DNA of 64,000 bases, from NCBI GenBank assembly GCA_016180645.1, contig JACPAV010000025.1, positions 3,884 through 67,883 on the forward strand, read 5' to 3'. Below, one piece after another: positions 34,750 to 43,115 of this stretch. The stretch's first letter is position 1. Each line of letters opens with the position of its first letter. The notes beneath the pieces are model-generated. The model saw nothing but the letters and a program-made list of their open reading frames with translations, was not told where the DNA came from and ran no database searches. The stretch is from Nitrospirota bacterium. GTDB lineage: Bacteria; JACPQY01. The translations under genes and the position numbers were made by a program.

Positions 34750-35657
34750 ACGGGATGAGTGTCTGGCGGCGGATCCGGTGGGACGTGATCTTAGCCGTGG
34801 GCCTGGCGGCAGGGCTGACGCGGGGAGCGGCGTTCGCAGTGGATCTCTCGGTACAGCCGTGGAGCCCGGGCAGGACGATCTACGTTCCTCTTCAGGTGGG
34901 CAATCCGATGAGCGTGAAATTTCCCGAAACCCCGAAGCAGTGCGCCGTCCACGACGAACAGCAGCTCACGGTGGAGTATTTCGGGAGGGAGGCCATCTTC
35001 AAGGCGCTCAGTTCTTTCAGCGCGAGCATCTTCTGCATGGACGTGAAGCAGAACACCTACGCGCTCAAAATGGAAACGACCCCCTACGCGGGACCCACGA
35101 TGATCCAGATCGTCCCGGAGGAGGGTGCGCCGGTCGGCGCAAAAAGCGATGGGGGCCACGCGTTCTACGGACCCCTCAAGAGACTGCTCCTCGCCATGTA
35201 CCATCAGCAGCCGCTTGCGGGCTACGAGATCGAGGTGACGAGCCGGGTGATCGTGGGATCGGAACCGGGATCGCTCCATGTTCGGCAGGTCATGCGGTAC
35301 GTCTCCGACGTGAGCAACCTGATCGGATACGTATTGGAAATTGAGAACCGTCTGCAGGGCCAGGCGCAGGCCGTGGCACCGAGGATGCTCAAGGTTCCGG
35401 GGAAGGTCGCGGCGGGCGTACGGGACATGTATCTCGCGCCGGCGGGGCCGGCGCCGACGCCCCCTCCGCTGCGCTCCGGGGACGATGAGTGGAAGAATCA
35501 CGGGGTCTTTGCATCGCCGGAGGCGTACCTGGGTTATCCGACGAAGACGGTGGCGTGGATGGTGGTGGACCGCCGGGCGCTGCCGGAGGGACTCGACAAG
35601 GGGACGGACACGCTGCCGTTAACGGTGAATCCCGAGACGCGCAAGGACGGAGACTAG
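34746..35657 (+). CDS. traK: TraK-like (VirB9/secretin-type) conjugation protein
   Basis: 303 residues with a signal peptide (VILAVGLAAGLTRGAAFA). The mature protein starts VDLSVQPWSPGRTIYVPLQV and has the beta-rich TraK layout; TraK forms the outer-membrane ring of F-type T4SS with TraB and TraV. The ATG overlaps the TraE stop (ATGA). An R1 repeat is translated near residue 240 (TPPPLRSGDDEWKNHGVFAS) and the frame resumes with AYLGYPTKTVAWMVVDRRAL, so the insertion is tolerated or the region is a loop. Confidence 0.72.
   Translation: MNGMSVWRRIRWDVILAVGLAAGLTRGAAFAVDLSVQPWSPGRTIYVPLQVGNPMSVKFPETPKQCAVHDEQQLTVEYFGREAIFKALSSFSASIFCMDVKQNTYALKMETTPYAGPTMIQIVPEEGAPVGAKSDGGHAFYGPLKRLLLAMYHQQPLAGYEIEVTSRVIVGSEPGSLHVRQVMRYVSDVSNLIGYVLEIENRLQGQAQAVAPRMLKVPGKVAAGVRDMYLAPAGPAPTPPPLRSGDDEWKNHGVFASPEAYLGYPTKTVAWMVVDRRALPEGLDKGTDTLPLTVNPETRKDGD
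35459..35517 (+). repeat. R1 repeat, in frame in TraK-like gene
   Basis: CCCCCTCCGCTGCGCTCCGG then GGACGATGAGTGGAAGAATC and ACGGGGTCTTTGCATCG, in the commonest reading frame. Confidence 0.87.
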
Positions 35658-35684
35658 CAAGAAGAGAAAGGTAGGAAGGAAACC

Positions 35685-37220
35685 GTGGAAGAAGGAGAAA
35701 GGGGCAAGACGGGTGGCGACGCGGGATCGATGCCGGGATCCTATGATTCTTCTCCTCATCGTCTCCGGAGAGAAGCGGAGGGGGCGCCGGTCGGTTCGGG
35801 AGCGGAGGATGGAACCGAGATTAGCGGGTCGTGCGCTGTCGGAGAGAGCAACCCGGGACCTGCGTCGGTGGCGGCGCAGGATCCCCATAACTATTCCCAT
35901 CGCCGTCCCCGGAGCAACGCAGAGTGGACGGAAAGAATGGACCTCACACTGAAAACCCACGGGCTTTCACGCCGGCAGGCGGTCGTGGGCGCAGGTCTTG
36001 TGCTGGCGGCCCTTATGGCGATCATCACGGCCGGGCGGGCAACCGGAGAGGCGCCGCCACTGGACGTTCTGAAGGAGGGCGTCGTAGGCGGTGCCGAGGC
36101 GCAGCCTACGGGGAAGGCTGTCCAAGCCGCGGTGAATTTGCCGCCCGTGCTGGGCGGCGCGGAGGGAATTGAGGGAGAGACGCCGGCGAAGCCGGAGGAG
36201 GATCCGGTAGCACGGTGGCGAGCGATGGGCGCCGAGGCTGAAGCGGCGGGAGGCGAGCAGAGGGCGGTAGTAAGAGCCGGAAGTGGGTTCGACTCCGCTC
36301 AGAATGCGGATGCGCTGATCAACCGGGAGAAAATGAAGGATATGGAGCGACGCCTTGAGGAGTCGGAGGAGTCGAGGCACCAGCTGGAACTCTCCCTCAT
36401 GAAGGAGATCGCCGAGCTGAAGAACAAGGCGGAGGGTGGGCGATCCATCACAACCATTTCAGGGAGCGGCGGGGCGTCCGGTTCGGAAGGCCACGCAGGC
36501 CACGAGGGCATGGCGGAGGCGCGACCGGTCGGGAGAGGGAAAATTATTGTGAACCCGAGCGCGGGCGCGGCTTCGGACGAGAGCGGCGTGTACTTTCCGA
36601 GCGGAAGTTTCGCGGCAGGCGTGCTGCTGACGGGTGCGCTCGCCCCGGATACGGATCAGCAGCTGCCGTACCCGCTGCTCGTGCGTCTGCAGGGTTCGTT
36701 CGTGGGACCGAACCGATTCAAGATTCCGGCGCACGGGTGTTTCGCGCTGGGGCGGGCGAGCGGCCGGGCGGTGGCGAGGCGCGCGGAGATCCAGGTGTTT
36801 CAGATGAGCTGCGTCTATGAGGACGGGACGTCGATGGACCGCAAGATCAACGGCTGGGTGTCGGGCGAAGACGGCATCCTGGGGGTGCCGGGTATTGTGG
36901 AGAACCATGACGGCCTGTACATCGCGGGGACGATTGCCGCCCGGACCGCGCAGGCGTTTTCGCAGGCGATTGCGGCGTCGCAGCTGACGACGCAGCTCAC
37001 GCCGCTGGGCGGCGCTCAGCAGAAGGTGGACGGAAGTCTCGTGTCTTACGGGTTTTCGAGCGCGGGCGCGGGTTTCTTCGACTCGCTCGCAAAGATTATG
37101 GAAGAAAGGATCCGTCGCAACGTTCCGGTCATCAGAGTGGAACCGGGAAAGGAGATTCATGTCGTACTGGCTCAAGGTTTCGAGGGGATGCCCCCCGATC
37201 TGGCTCTTCCTGTGCACTAG
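35685..37220 (+). CDS. traB: TraB-like (VirB10-type) conjugation protein
   Basis: 511 residues from a GTG with a good Shine-Dalgarno (AGGAAGGAAA). A membrane helix (VVGAGLVLAALMAIITAG) is followed by a coiled coil (EKMKDMERRLEESEESRHQL) and the TraB/VirB10 beta domain: YFPSGSFAAGVLLTGALAP, FKIPAHGCFALGRASG, INGWVSGEDGILGVPGIV. TraB spans both membranes in the T4SS channel. Before the helix two reverse R1 copies are translated in frame, so the cytoplasmic tail is repeat-derived; the ATG at 35937 is an alternative start that avoids them. The next gene starts 62 bases before its stop. Confidence 0.85.
   Translation: MEEGERGKTGGDAGSMPGSYDSSPHRLRREAEGAPVGSGAEDGTEISGSCAVGESNPGPASVAAQDPHNYSHRRPRSNAEWTERMDLTLKTHGLSRRQAVVGAGLVLAALMAIITAGRATGEAPPLDVLKEGVVGGAEAQPTGKAVQAAVNLPPVLGGAEGIEGETPAKPEEDPVARWRAMGAEAEAAGGEQRAVVRAGSGFDSAQNADALINREKMKDMERRLEESEESRHQLELSLMKEIAELKNKAEGGRSITTISGSGGASGSEGHAGHEGMAEARPVGRGKIIVNPSAGAASDESGVYFPSGSFAAGVLLTGALAPDTDQQLPYPLLVRLQGSFVGPNRFKIPAHGCFALGRASGRAVARRAEIQVFQMSCVYEDGTSMDRKINGWVSGEDGILGVPGIVENHDGLYIAGTIAARTAQAFSQAIAASQLTTQLTPLGGAQQKVDGSLVSYGFSSAGAGFFDSLAKIMEERIRRNVPVIRVEPGKEIHVVLAQGFEGMPPDLALPVH
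35736..35788 (-). repeat. R1 repeat, reverse, in TraB-like N-terminus
   Basis: The minus strand reads GCCCCCTCCGCTTCTCTCCG then GAGACGATGAGGAGAAGAAT and CATAGGATCC. The plus-strand gene translates it as SYDSSPHRLRREAEGAP. Confidence 0.75.
35871..35926 (-). repeat. R1 repeat, reverse, second copy in TraB-like N-terminus
   Basis: The minus strand reads CCACTCTGCGTTGCTCCGGG then GACGGCGATGGGAATAGTTA and TGGGGATCCTGCG, matching the 842 subtype. It is translated in the gene as PHNYSHRRPRSNAEW. Confidence 0.75.
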
Positions 37221-37608
37221 CCTGGCGCTCTCGGCGTCCGTCGGCTGTTCCGCGCGGGCGCGAATGAGGACGCTGGGCGAGACGTACCGGGAGGCCCTTT
37301 CGGAAGGGACGCGCAAAGAGGGGCGGGCTTACCTGGACCAACTCCAGGTGGAGCGCCCGGCCGGGTTTGCCGAGCCGTTTACGCCCGTGAGAAGGAGCGA
37401 GGAGAGCCAAGCGTACTGGGTCGAGCCGTATTTTGCCGGGGAGGACGAGGCGCACGACGGCCACTGGATGGTGATCATCGTGAAAGGGAGTACATGGAAT
37501 TCCGACCTGGTGCTGCAGAAGGGTCTGCTGGCGCTGCCGGGACCCACGATGCCGAAGCCTCCGAGAGCGATGGCGGACGAAGGGACGATGAACGGGGGCA
37601 TCAAGTAA
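37159..37608 (+). CDS. lipoprotein at TraV position of T4SS operon
   Basis: 149 residues. AAAGGAG six bases before the ATG fixes the start inside the TraB-like gene. The signal peptide ends in ALSASVGC, a usable lipobox. The segment SQAYWVEPYFAGEDEAHDGH followed by WMVIIVKGSTW resembles the C-terminal half of TraV-type lipoproteins, which form the outer-membrane ring with TraK and TraB. Order E-K-B-V matches F and SXT systems. The cysteines typical of TraV are absent, so the assignment is partly by position. Confidence 0.65.
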   Translation: MSYWLKVSRGCPPIWLFLCTSLALSASVGCSARARMRTLGETYREALSEGTRKEGRAYLDQLQVERPAGFAEPFTPVRRSEESQAYWVEPYFAGEDEAHDGHWMVIIVKGSTWNSDLVLQKGLLALPGPTMPKPPRAMADEGTMNGGIK

Positions 37609-37676
37609 GAGGTGAAGGCAAAGGTGAGAAGGCAAAAGTGGGCGAGGGAGAAAGCGAGAATATCAACGTGCAGGAC

Positions 37677-40600
37677 ATGAAGAATCTGAAGAAACGGAAG
37701 GGCGCTTGGGCAGGCTCACGACCTCATAAGGCGCTGAGTCAATCGAAGGGAGCGCAACCGAGCGGCGCCAGGACGGCACAGCCGTCCGGCCCTGCCTGCC
37801 GCGACGCCTCCGCGTCCTGCGGCGCAGGCAGGGACTCGCTGGACGCGACGAAGCGGGGCGTTCCCGTCTTGAGTTTCCTCCTGGCCGCGGCGGCGCTCTG
37901 CGGGACGGCGGCGTGCGCCCCGCCGGAGCCGGCGACGTACATCATCTATATCGAGGCGGAGAAGTCGCTCACGTCGGCGGTGGAGAGATTTGCGCCGGTG
38001 GCACGGATCGACCGGGGGGAGAGCGTGCTGGACGACGGCGTACCGGTGGGCTTCCAGATCGGCGAGGACGGCGCGTCGTATGTGTCGCTGGGATTCGAAG
38101 GTCGGCTTGGGAATGCGGAGGACCCGGTCACTCTGACGCTCCATGACCGGAGAGTGGATCTCATCGGCGTGAAGCTCATGCGGGCCAGGAACAGTGAGGG
38201 GGTCCTGACGCGGGACGGCGAGGCGACGGCGTTTCCCGATTCGGACGAGGACGGCGTGGAAAATCTCATCGAGGCGTATCTGGGGACGGATCCCTTCTCG
38301 AAAGGGCAAAGGCCGCCCGAGGACCAGGCGCAAAAGATTGCGGAGGATGTCTTTCCGGAACTGGCTTCTCAGCGAAAGGCGCGTAGCACCGGGAATACGG
38401 GAGGGGCTGGGGCCGGCGACCCCGGTGCGGGGGTCGATACGAAAATCACGACAAAACCTTCGAAGCCCGTGTCATCGGATGCCGTAACAATTCGGTTCAT
38501 CGCGGTGGGGAAGGCGGAGGGGGCGAGGTTGGAATGTTCGGTGGACGACGGTGCGTTTGGGGAGTGTGTCTCGCCGCTGACGCTTACGGGCCTCGCGGAA
38601 GGGCCGCACCGGTTGCGGGTCAGGGCGGTCGCCGGCGACGGCGAGGTGGATGCGACGCCGGCGGAGGCCGTCGTCGTCGTGGACCGCACGCCACCCGCGA
38701 CGAAAATCACGGGGACCCCATCGGGCGTGAAGAACGAGGGGAAAGTGTCTCTCCAGTTTGAGTCGACGGAGGCGGGGAGCGCATTCCTGTGTTCCGTGGA
38801 TCAGAGCCCGGTGCAGGCGTGTTCGCCCGGTCAGGGAGTTTCAGTCGGATCGGACGGCCGCCACACCATTCGGGTCTTCGCCATGGATGCCGCGGGAAAC
38901 CGGGATCCTGTAGGAGCGGAGGCGGTTGTGGATGTGGATCTGACGCCGCCGACGGTAAAGTGGCTTGCCGCGCCGGCCGCCGTGACGAACCGCACGGAGG
39001 TAACGGTGACGGCTGCCGCGGAGGACCGCGCGGGAGTCGCTGTGATCGAGTGCGCGGTGCGCGGTGCTGCCGAGAAGGATCAGTCGCCCCCTCCGCTGCG
39101 CTCCACGGACGACGAGATGAAGAATCATGGGGTCTTTACGTCGCCCCGGTGGGAGGCCTGCGGGTCGGGCATGATGGTCCGGGGACTGGCGGAGGGCGCC
39201 TTCGTGGCCATGACCCGGGCGAAGGATCGGGCGGGAAACGTGAGTGCCGTTCTCGAAACAGCTTTCATCGTGGACCTCACGGCGCCGGCCGTTCGCATCA
39301 AGGAGGGGCCGGCCGAGGTCAGCGCGATGAAGCAGGTGTCGTTCGTCCTGGAAGGCTCGGAGGATGTAGAGACCTTCCGCTGCGGAATGGACGAAGAGTG
39401 GTCGGCCTGCGGGGGTACCTGGAGCGTGCCGAGCGTGCCGGAGGGGCGCCACTTGGCGCAGGCCGAGGGCGTCGACAAGGCGGGTAACGTGGGCCGAAGC
39501 GAGGCGTACGCCTTTACGATCGATCGATCGCCGCCGGAGATCCGGGTCGTGTCCGGGCCGGTGGATGGGACCAACCAGTCGTCGGTTGTCTTTCGGATGG
39601 GGATTACAGATGCGCTTTCGGGTGGGGCAAGGCTCGAGTGTTCCGCGGACGGCGGGGCGTTCAGCGATTGCCTGGAAAAGGGCGTGACGTTTTCAAGCCT
39701 GACGACCGGAGCGCACGTGCTCGCCGTGAGGGCGGCGGATGGAGCGGGGAATGCGGCGGCAAGCAAATTTACGTTTGTTGTGGACCGGACGGCGCCGACG
39801 GTGACGGCCTCCGTGGCGGCCGGCTGGCTCAAGTCGCCGGGGGCGGTGATGTTCTCGGCGGCCGACGACAGCGGCGTCGCCCCGGCGGTCGACTACTGTT
39901 TCGCTCTGGGGGCAGGGTCCTGTGTGCCGTCGGTTCGCGCGGTCGATGGAGTGGGAGAGATAAGCTGCGAGGCCGGGGCGATCTGCGAGGGAAACGTGCA
40001 TTTCACGGCGGTGGACCGGGCGGGGAACCGCTCGGAGGTTGTGCGCGTAAGCGTCAAGGTGGATGCGCAGGGGCCTATGATCGGGGGGGATGTCGCGTTC
40101 ACGATGATGGGGACGCGAGGCGCGAGTCTGAGCGCGCGATTCGATGACGCGGGTGTAGGCGAAGTGAAAGACTGTCTTCTTGAGTTTGCGGACTCCGCGG
40201 GCGTGACGAGTCAAACGAAAGCGGCGGTGGGTGGAGTGTGTTCGGTCTCGCGCGCATGCGAAAGAAAAGGACCACTCGTCTTGGGTGTCGTGGCGCTCGA
40301 TGCGGTAGGGAACGGATCGGCCCTGGTGGAAAGGACGATGACCTGCGATTCGGCGCCGCCCGCGACAAGTATTACGTTTGGGCCGGACGTGAAGGAGTCC
40401 CCCGGGAGGTTCATCGACGGCGGGCCCGGGTTCACGACGAGACGCTACCCGTTCGCGGTGACGGACGGGGACGGTGTGGGGCCACGGGAGGTGCGCTACT
40501 GGGTGACGGGCATGAGCGGGGAGGCGAGCTGCTTGTGGACGAGCCCGGGAGGCTGCGGTTTCGAGGTTGCGTGTTTGGGTTCGGTTTGCCTCGGAACGGT

Positions 40601-42029
40601 CCGGTTCTACTCGGTCGACCAGTTCGGGAATGAAGAGGCGCTGAAGGCGGTGGCTTATACCATCGATCGAAAGGGCCCGGTGTTCGCTTTCGTGGCCGAC
40701 GGAGAACTGTACGGACGAGACGCGGCCGTTCTGTCTTCGAAAGGGGTGACGCTGCGCGCGTGCGGGAACTTCTATGCCAGCGACACGACGACCACGGTCG
40801 CGCGGTACGAGGCGGGTCTGTCACAGGGGGTGAGCGGCTGCGGGAGGTCCGACGTGTCGTTCGCGGGGATCTCGCCGTCCGACGCGCTTCGCCCGGCGGG
40901 ATGCGTTTCAATGGCCGGTCGTCCGGCGAACAACCGGTACTGTTTCACGGTCAAGGCATACGACGAGTTTGGAAACGTCGGGTGTGCGTCGTCGTGCGAC
41001 AGGGAGGCCGGGGTGTACTTTTTCGACAATGGAGGACTGGGCCTGTTTTCGCCGGCGGAGGTCGTCGTGCAGAACCGGAGCGACGGGGCGAGTGTGATCA
41101 GTATCGGCGGACCCGACAAAGTTGTCCGGTATAGCCCGCTCGCCGGCGGTTTCGAAAAGGTGACCGACCTGGCGCCGGTTGCGGCCGGTCCGGAGGCCGT
41201 TCGGATGGGCATCTTGGACGACGGCTGCGTACAGACGTTCTACGAGACTCCGCTTCCCACGGAGGTGAGGGTTGTAGGCTGCCCGTCAATGGAAGAGGGA
41301 GTGCTCTCGGGGGCTGAGGCGCTCCTCGGAACGTCGAAGGGATCGTTTTGGGTCACAACGGGGGCCAATGCGCTCATAGGATTCGGCACATGGGATCCGG
41401 CGAAGGCCGTCGCCGTAAGCATGACGGATGTCCTGCCGCTACCGAAGGAGGGACTCACGCGCGCCCTGGCCTCGACGTCGTCGAGTTCGACGGCGCATGT
41501 AAAGTGGGTGGCCACGGGGGCGAGAAGCTCATCGCCAGGATCGGCTTTCTCCATTCGAAGAATCGTCCATCCGTCCCATGAGATTTCAATTCTTGATGCG
41601 TCGGCTCTCTCGGACGGCCAGAATACGTATGCGCTCGAGGGCATCGCGCTGGTCGTTGTCGAGGAGGCGGGCGAATCCCTCGTGATCGCGCAGGGTGTTC
41701 GGCAGACGAATTCGGGCTTCGTCCGGAAATTGTTCTACGGTTTTACGACTCCGGCTGGAACGGTTGCGATGAGGATACTGGGGGACGGGGCATCGGGTTT
41801 TCCGGTTGCGGCTGTCTTGCCAGGCGTGTGCAGCGACGCGAAGAGGATCGTCGTGGGAGTCGGCTCTGGGCTGATCCGCGGAAAACTGGACCTCGGGACG
41901 CGAGCGATTACGGGCATCGAGACCAGCCAGTATCCGGGATGGGTGTTCCAGTCGCTTGGGGCCGACATGGAATGCCAAGTGTACGGCACCGTAATTGCGG
42001 ATGGGGCACGATATGTCGTGACACCGTAA
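37677..42029 (+). CDS. second giant Ig-like repeat lipoprotein
   Basis: 1,450 residues from the ATG at 37677. A basic leader is interrupted by an R3-like insert before the signal VLSFLLAAAALCGTAAC. Residues ~185-200 hold a calcium-type motif (SDEDGVENLIEAYLGTDP). Then come six or more Ig-like modules of ~90 residues with the pattern LECSVDDGAFGEC...LAEGPHRLRVRA, ending in DRTPPAT-like linkers. The final ~450 residues differ. An R1 copy splits the third module. It is paralogous in plan to the lipoprotein at 13974. Coupled to the T4SS operon, it may act as a surface adhesin for mating, which is inference. Confidence 0.8.
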   Translation: MKNLKKRKGAWAGSRPHKALSQSKGAQPSGARTAQPSGPACRDASASCGAGRDSLDATKRGVPVLSFLLAAAALCGTAACAPPEPATYIIYIEAEKSLTSAVERFAPVARIDRGESVLDDGVPVGFQIGEDGASYVSLGFEGRLGNAEDPVTLTLHDRRVDLIGVKLMRARNSEGVLTRDGEATAFPDSDEDGVENLIEAYLGTDPFSKGQRPPEDQAQKIAEDVFPELASQRKARSTGNTGGAGAGDPGAGVDTKITTKPSKPVSSDAVTIRFIAVGKAEGARLECSVDDGAFGECVSPLTLTGLAEGPHRLRVRAVAGDGEVDATPAEAVVVVDRTPPATKITGTPSGVKNEGKVSLQFESTEAGSAFLCSVDQSPVQACSPGQGVSVGSDGRHTIRVFAMDAAGNRDPVGAEAVVDVDLTPPTVKWLAAPAAVTNRTEVTVTAAAEDRAGVAVIECAVRGAAEKDQSPPPLRSTDDEMKNHGVFTSPRWEACGSGMMVRGLAEGAFVAMTRAKDRAGNVSAVLETAFIVDLTAPAVRIKEGPAEVSAMKQVSFVLEGSEDVETFRCGMDEEWSACGGTWSVPSVPEGRHLAQAEGVDKAGNVGRSEAYAFTIDRSPPEIRVVSGPVDGTNQSSVVFRMGITDALSGGARLECSADGGAFSDCLEKGVTFSSLTTGAHVLAVRAADGAGNAAASKFTFVVDRTAPTVTASVAAGWLKSPGAVMFSAADDSGVAPAVDYCFALGAGSCVPSVRAVDGVGEISCEAGAICEGNVHFTAVDRAGNRSEVVRVSVKVDAQGPMIGGDVAFTMMGTRGASLSARFDDAGVGEVKDCLLEFADSAGVTSQTKAAVGGVCSVSRACERKGPLVLGVVALDAVGNGSALVERTMTCDSAPPATSITFGPDVKESPGRFIDGGPGFTTRRYPFAVTDGDGVGPREVRYWVTGMSGEASCLWTSPGGCGFEVACLGSVCLGTVRFYSVDQFGNEEALKAVAYTIDRKGPVFAFVADGELYGRDAAVLSSKGVTLRACGNFYASDTTTTVARYEAGLSQGVSGCGRSDVSFAGISPSDALRPAGCVSMAGRPANNRYCFTVKAYDEFGNVGCASSCDREAGVYFFDNGGLGLFSPAEVVVQNRSDGASVISIGGPDKVVRYSPLAGGFEKVTDLAPVAAGPEAVRMGILDDGCVQTFYETPLPTEVRVVGCPSMEEGVLSGAEALLGTSKGSFWVTTGANALIGFGTWDPAKAVAVSMTDVLPLPKEGLTRALASTSSSSTAHVKWVATGARSSSPGSAFSIRRIVHPSHEISILDASALSDGQNTYALEGIALVVVEEAGESLVIAQGVRQTNSGFVRKLFYGFTTPAGTVAMRILGDGASGFPVAAVLPGVCSDAKRIVVGVGSGLIRGKLDLGTRAITGIETSQYPGWVFQSLGADMECQVYGTVIADGARYVVTP
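37767..37826 (-). repeat. R3-related repeat, reverse, in lipoprotein leader
   Basis: The minus strand contains CGCAGGACGCGGAGGCGTCG and GGGCCGGACGGC, similar to R3 at 19330 and 21700. It is translated as ARTAQPSGPACRDASASCGA and lies between the start codon and the signal peptide. Confidence 0.5.
39085..39143 (+). repeat. R1 repeat splitting an Ig-like module
   Basis: CCCCCTCCGCTGCGCTCCAC then GGACGACGAGATGAAGAATC and ATGGGGTCTTTACGTCG, read as SPPPLRSTDDEMKNHGVFTS. The Ig module reads IECAVRGA before it and WEACGSGMMVRGLAEGAF after it; sister modules have these parts joined. Confidence 0.9.
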
Positions 42030-42120
42030 GGGGAGGCTGGGAATCAGCTTTGCCGGCTAGGGCCGCATGAGAATGGTGCGGTGATCTGGGCCGTCTCGCG
42101 GGAGATCACCCCATCCCTCG

Positions 42121-42348
42121 CTATCGAATCAGTCGATACGCGGCCACTTGGAGGGCGCGGGCCAGCTTCGCCAGCGTTCGAAGCGTGATGTTTGCCGACC
42201 GGGAACGGGTGGATTCCAGGCGCTGGTAGTACTTGTAGGGGATCCCGAACCGCTCCATGTCCTCCTGGGTGAGGCCCCGCTGCTCTCGGAATCGCCGGAG
42301 GTTCCGGGCGAGCCGCGCGCGGACGGCTGCGTAACGGTCGGTCGCCAT
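42121..42348 (-). CDS. XRE-family helix-turn-helix regulator
   Basis: 75 residues. NLRRFREQRGLTQEDMERFG and IPYKYYQRLESTRSRSANIT form a Cro/C1-type helix-turn-helix; LRTLAKLARALQVAAYRLI completes the fold. The ATG at 42348 gives a normal-sized domain; longer readings run through the operator region. It is divergent from the response regulator, with a near-palindrome between them that it may bind. Confidence 0.85.
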   Translation of the reverse strand: MATDRYAAVRARLARNLRRFREQRGLTQEDMERFGIPYKYYQRLESTRSRSANITLRTLAKLARALQVAAYRLIR

Positions 42349-42371
42349 GGCGCGAATGGTAGCCAGACGGC

Positions 42372-42402
42372 TTGACCGTAAACACCCCAATATATTAGGG
42401 TG
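42372..42402. promoter_or_regulatory. operator-like palindrome between XRE gene and response regulator
   Basis: CACCCCAATATATTAGGGTG (42383-42402) is a 20-base palindrome with a single mismatched pair. A TTGACC element lies at 42372-42377. Its place in the 70-base divergent gap suggests autoregulation by the XRE protein. Confidence 0.55.
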
Positions 42403-42418
42403 TACGGATGGGCTACGA

Positions 42419-42841
42419 ATGGATAAACTTCCGGAACTAGGCATGGACGCCACCCACGCGCAAGGATTACGCCGCTCGCCCTTCGGACCCGTGGTTCTCA
42501 TCGTGGACGATGATGATCAGATCCGAAGCCTGCTCCGCCGGCTCCTTTCAGGGCGCTGCCGGTGCATCGAGGCGGCGGATGGAACGGAGGGATACGCGCT
42601 CGCGCTCCGCGAAACCCCGGACATCATCCTCACGGACCATGAGATGCCGGGTCTCAAGGGGGCCGACCTTTGCCGTACGATTCGCGGTTCTCCCGCCCTG
42701 GCCGGAACGAAGATCATCCTCATGAGCGGGACGTTTTCGGGCGAGGGGGCCTCTCCCGAGAAGGCGAGTGGGTGCGATGCCTTCCTCAAGAAGCCGTTCG
42801 ACCCGCAGGAACTCTACGAAACCCTGGGGCTTGGGGCCTGA
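42419..42841 (+). CDS. single-domain response regulator
   Basis: 140 residues, essentially one receiver domain: acidic pair in VVLIVDDDDQIRSLLRRLL, phospho-acceptor aspartate ~73 in IILTDHEMPGLKG, the conserved Ser/Thr region in KIILMSGTFSG, and the lysine in AFLKKPFDP. There is no output domain, so it probably relays phosphate or binds a partner, most likely the hybrid kinase downstream. Confidence 0.88.
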   Translation: MDKLPELGMDATHAQGLRRSPFGPVVLIVDDDDQIRSLLRRLLSGRCRCIEAADGTEGYALALRETPDIILTDHEMPGLKGADLCRTIRGSPALAGTKIILMSGTFSGEGASPEKASGCDAFLKKPFDPQELYETLGLGA

Positions 42842-43115
42842 AGACGGTTGTGTGACCGCGGGGTGACCTCCCTCCACGCCATGCCCCGGCGCGAGCGGAC
42901 CGTGGATCGGAGCAATTCCGTCATCGACTCTGGACAGTGCGACGCGAGGGCATGACGGGCGGTTCAATTCAACCTGCACCGAGGCCATTTCACATGCAGC
43001 CCTTCCTGGGCCACTTTTGCGTGGGCCCTCGCCGTCATTATCCCTCACAAAGCGGTTACCGGCTTGTGGGCTGAGCCGGTCATCCTTGGTGAGCCGGAAA
43101 AGGAGGCGCACCTTG

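Noticed and set aside
37494-37676. Earlier start for the second giant lipoprotein
   Set aside because: The longer reading overlaps the TraV-position gene by 115 bases and adds charged low-complexity residues before the signal peptide; the ATG at 37677 is more sensible, although the R3 insert still lengthens the leader.
42842-43115. Possible c-di-GMP (GEMM) or other riboswitch before the hybrid kinase
   Set aside because: GC-rich pairing is present but I could not find the conserved GEMM bases or tetraloop, and a translated leader ORF explains the end of the region better.
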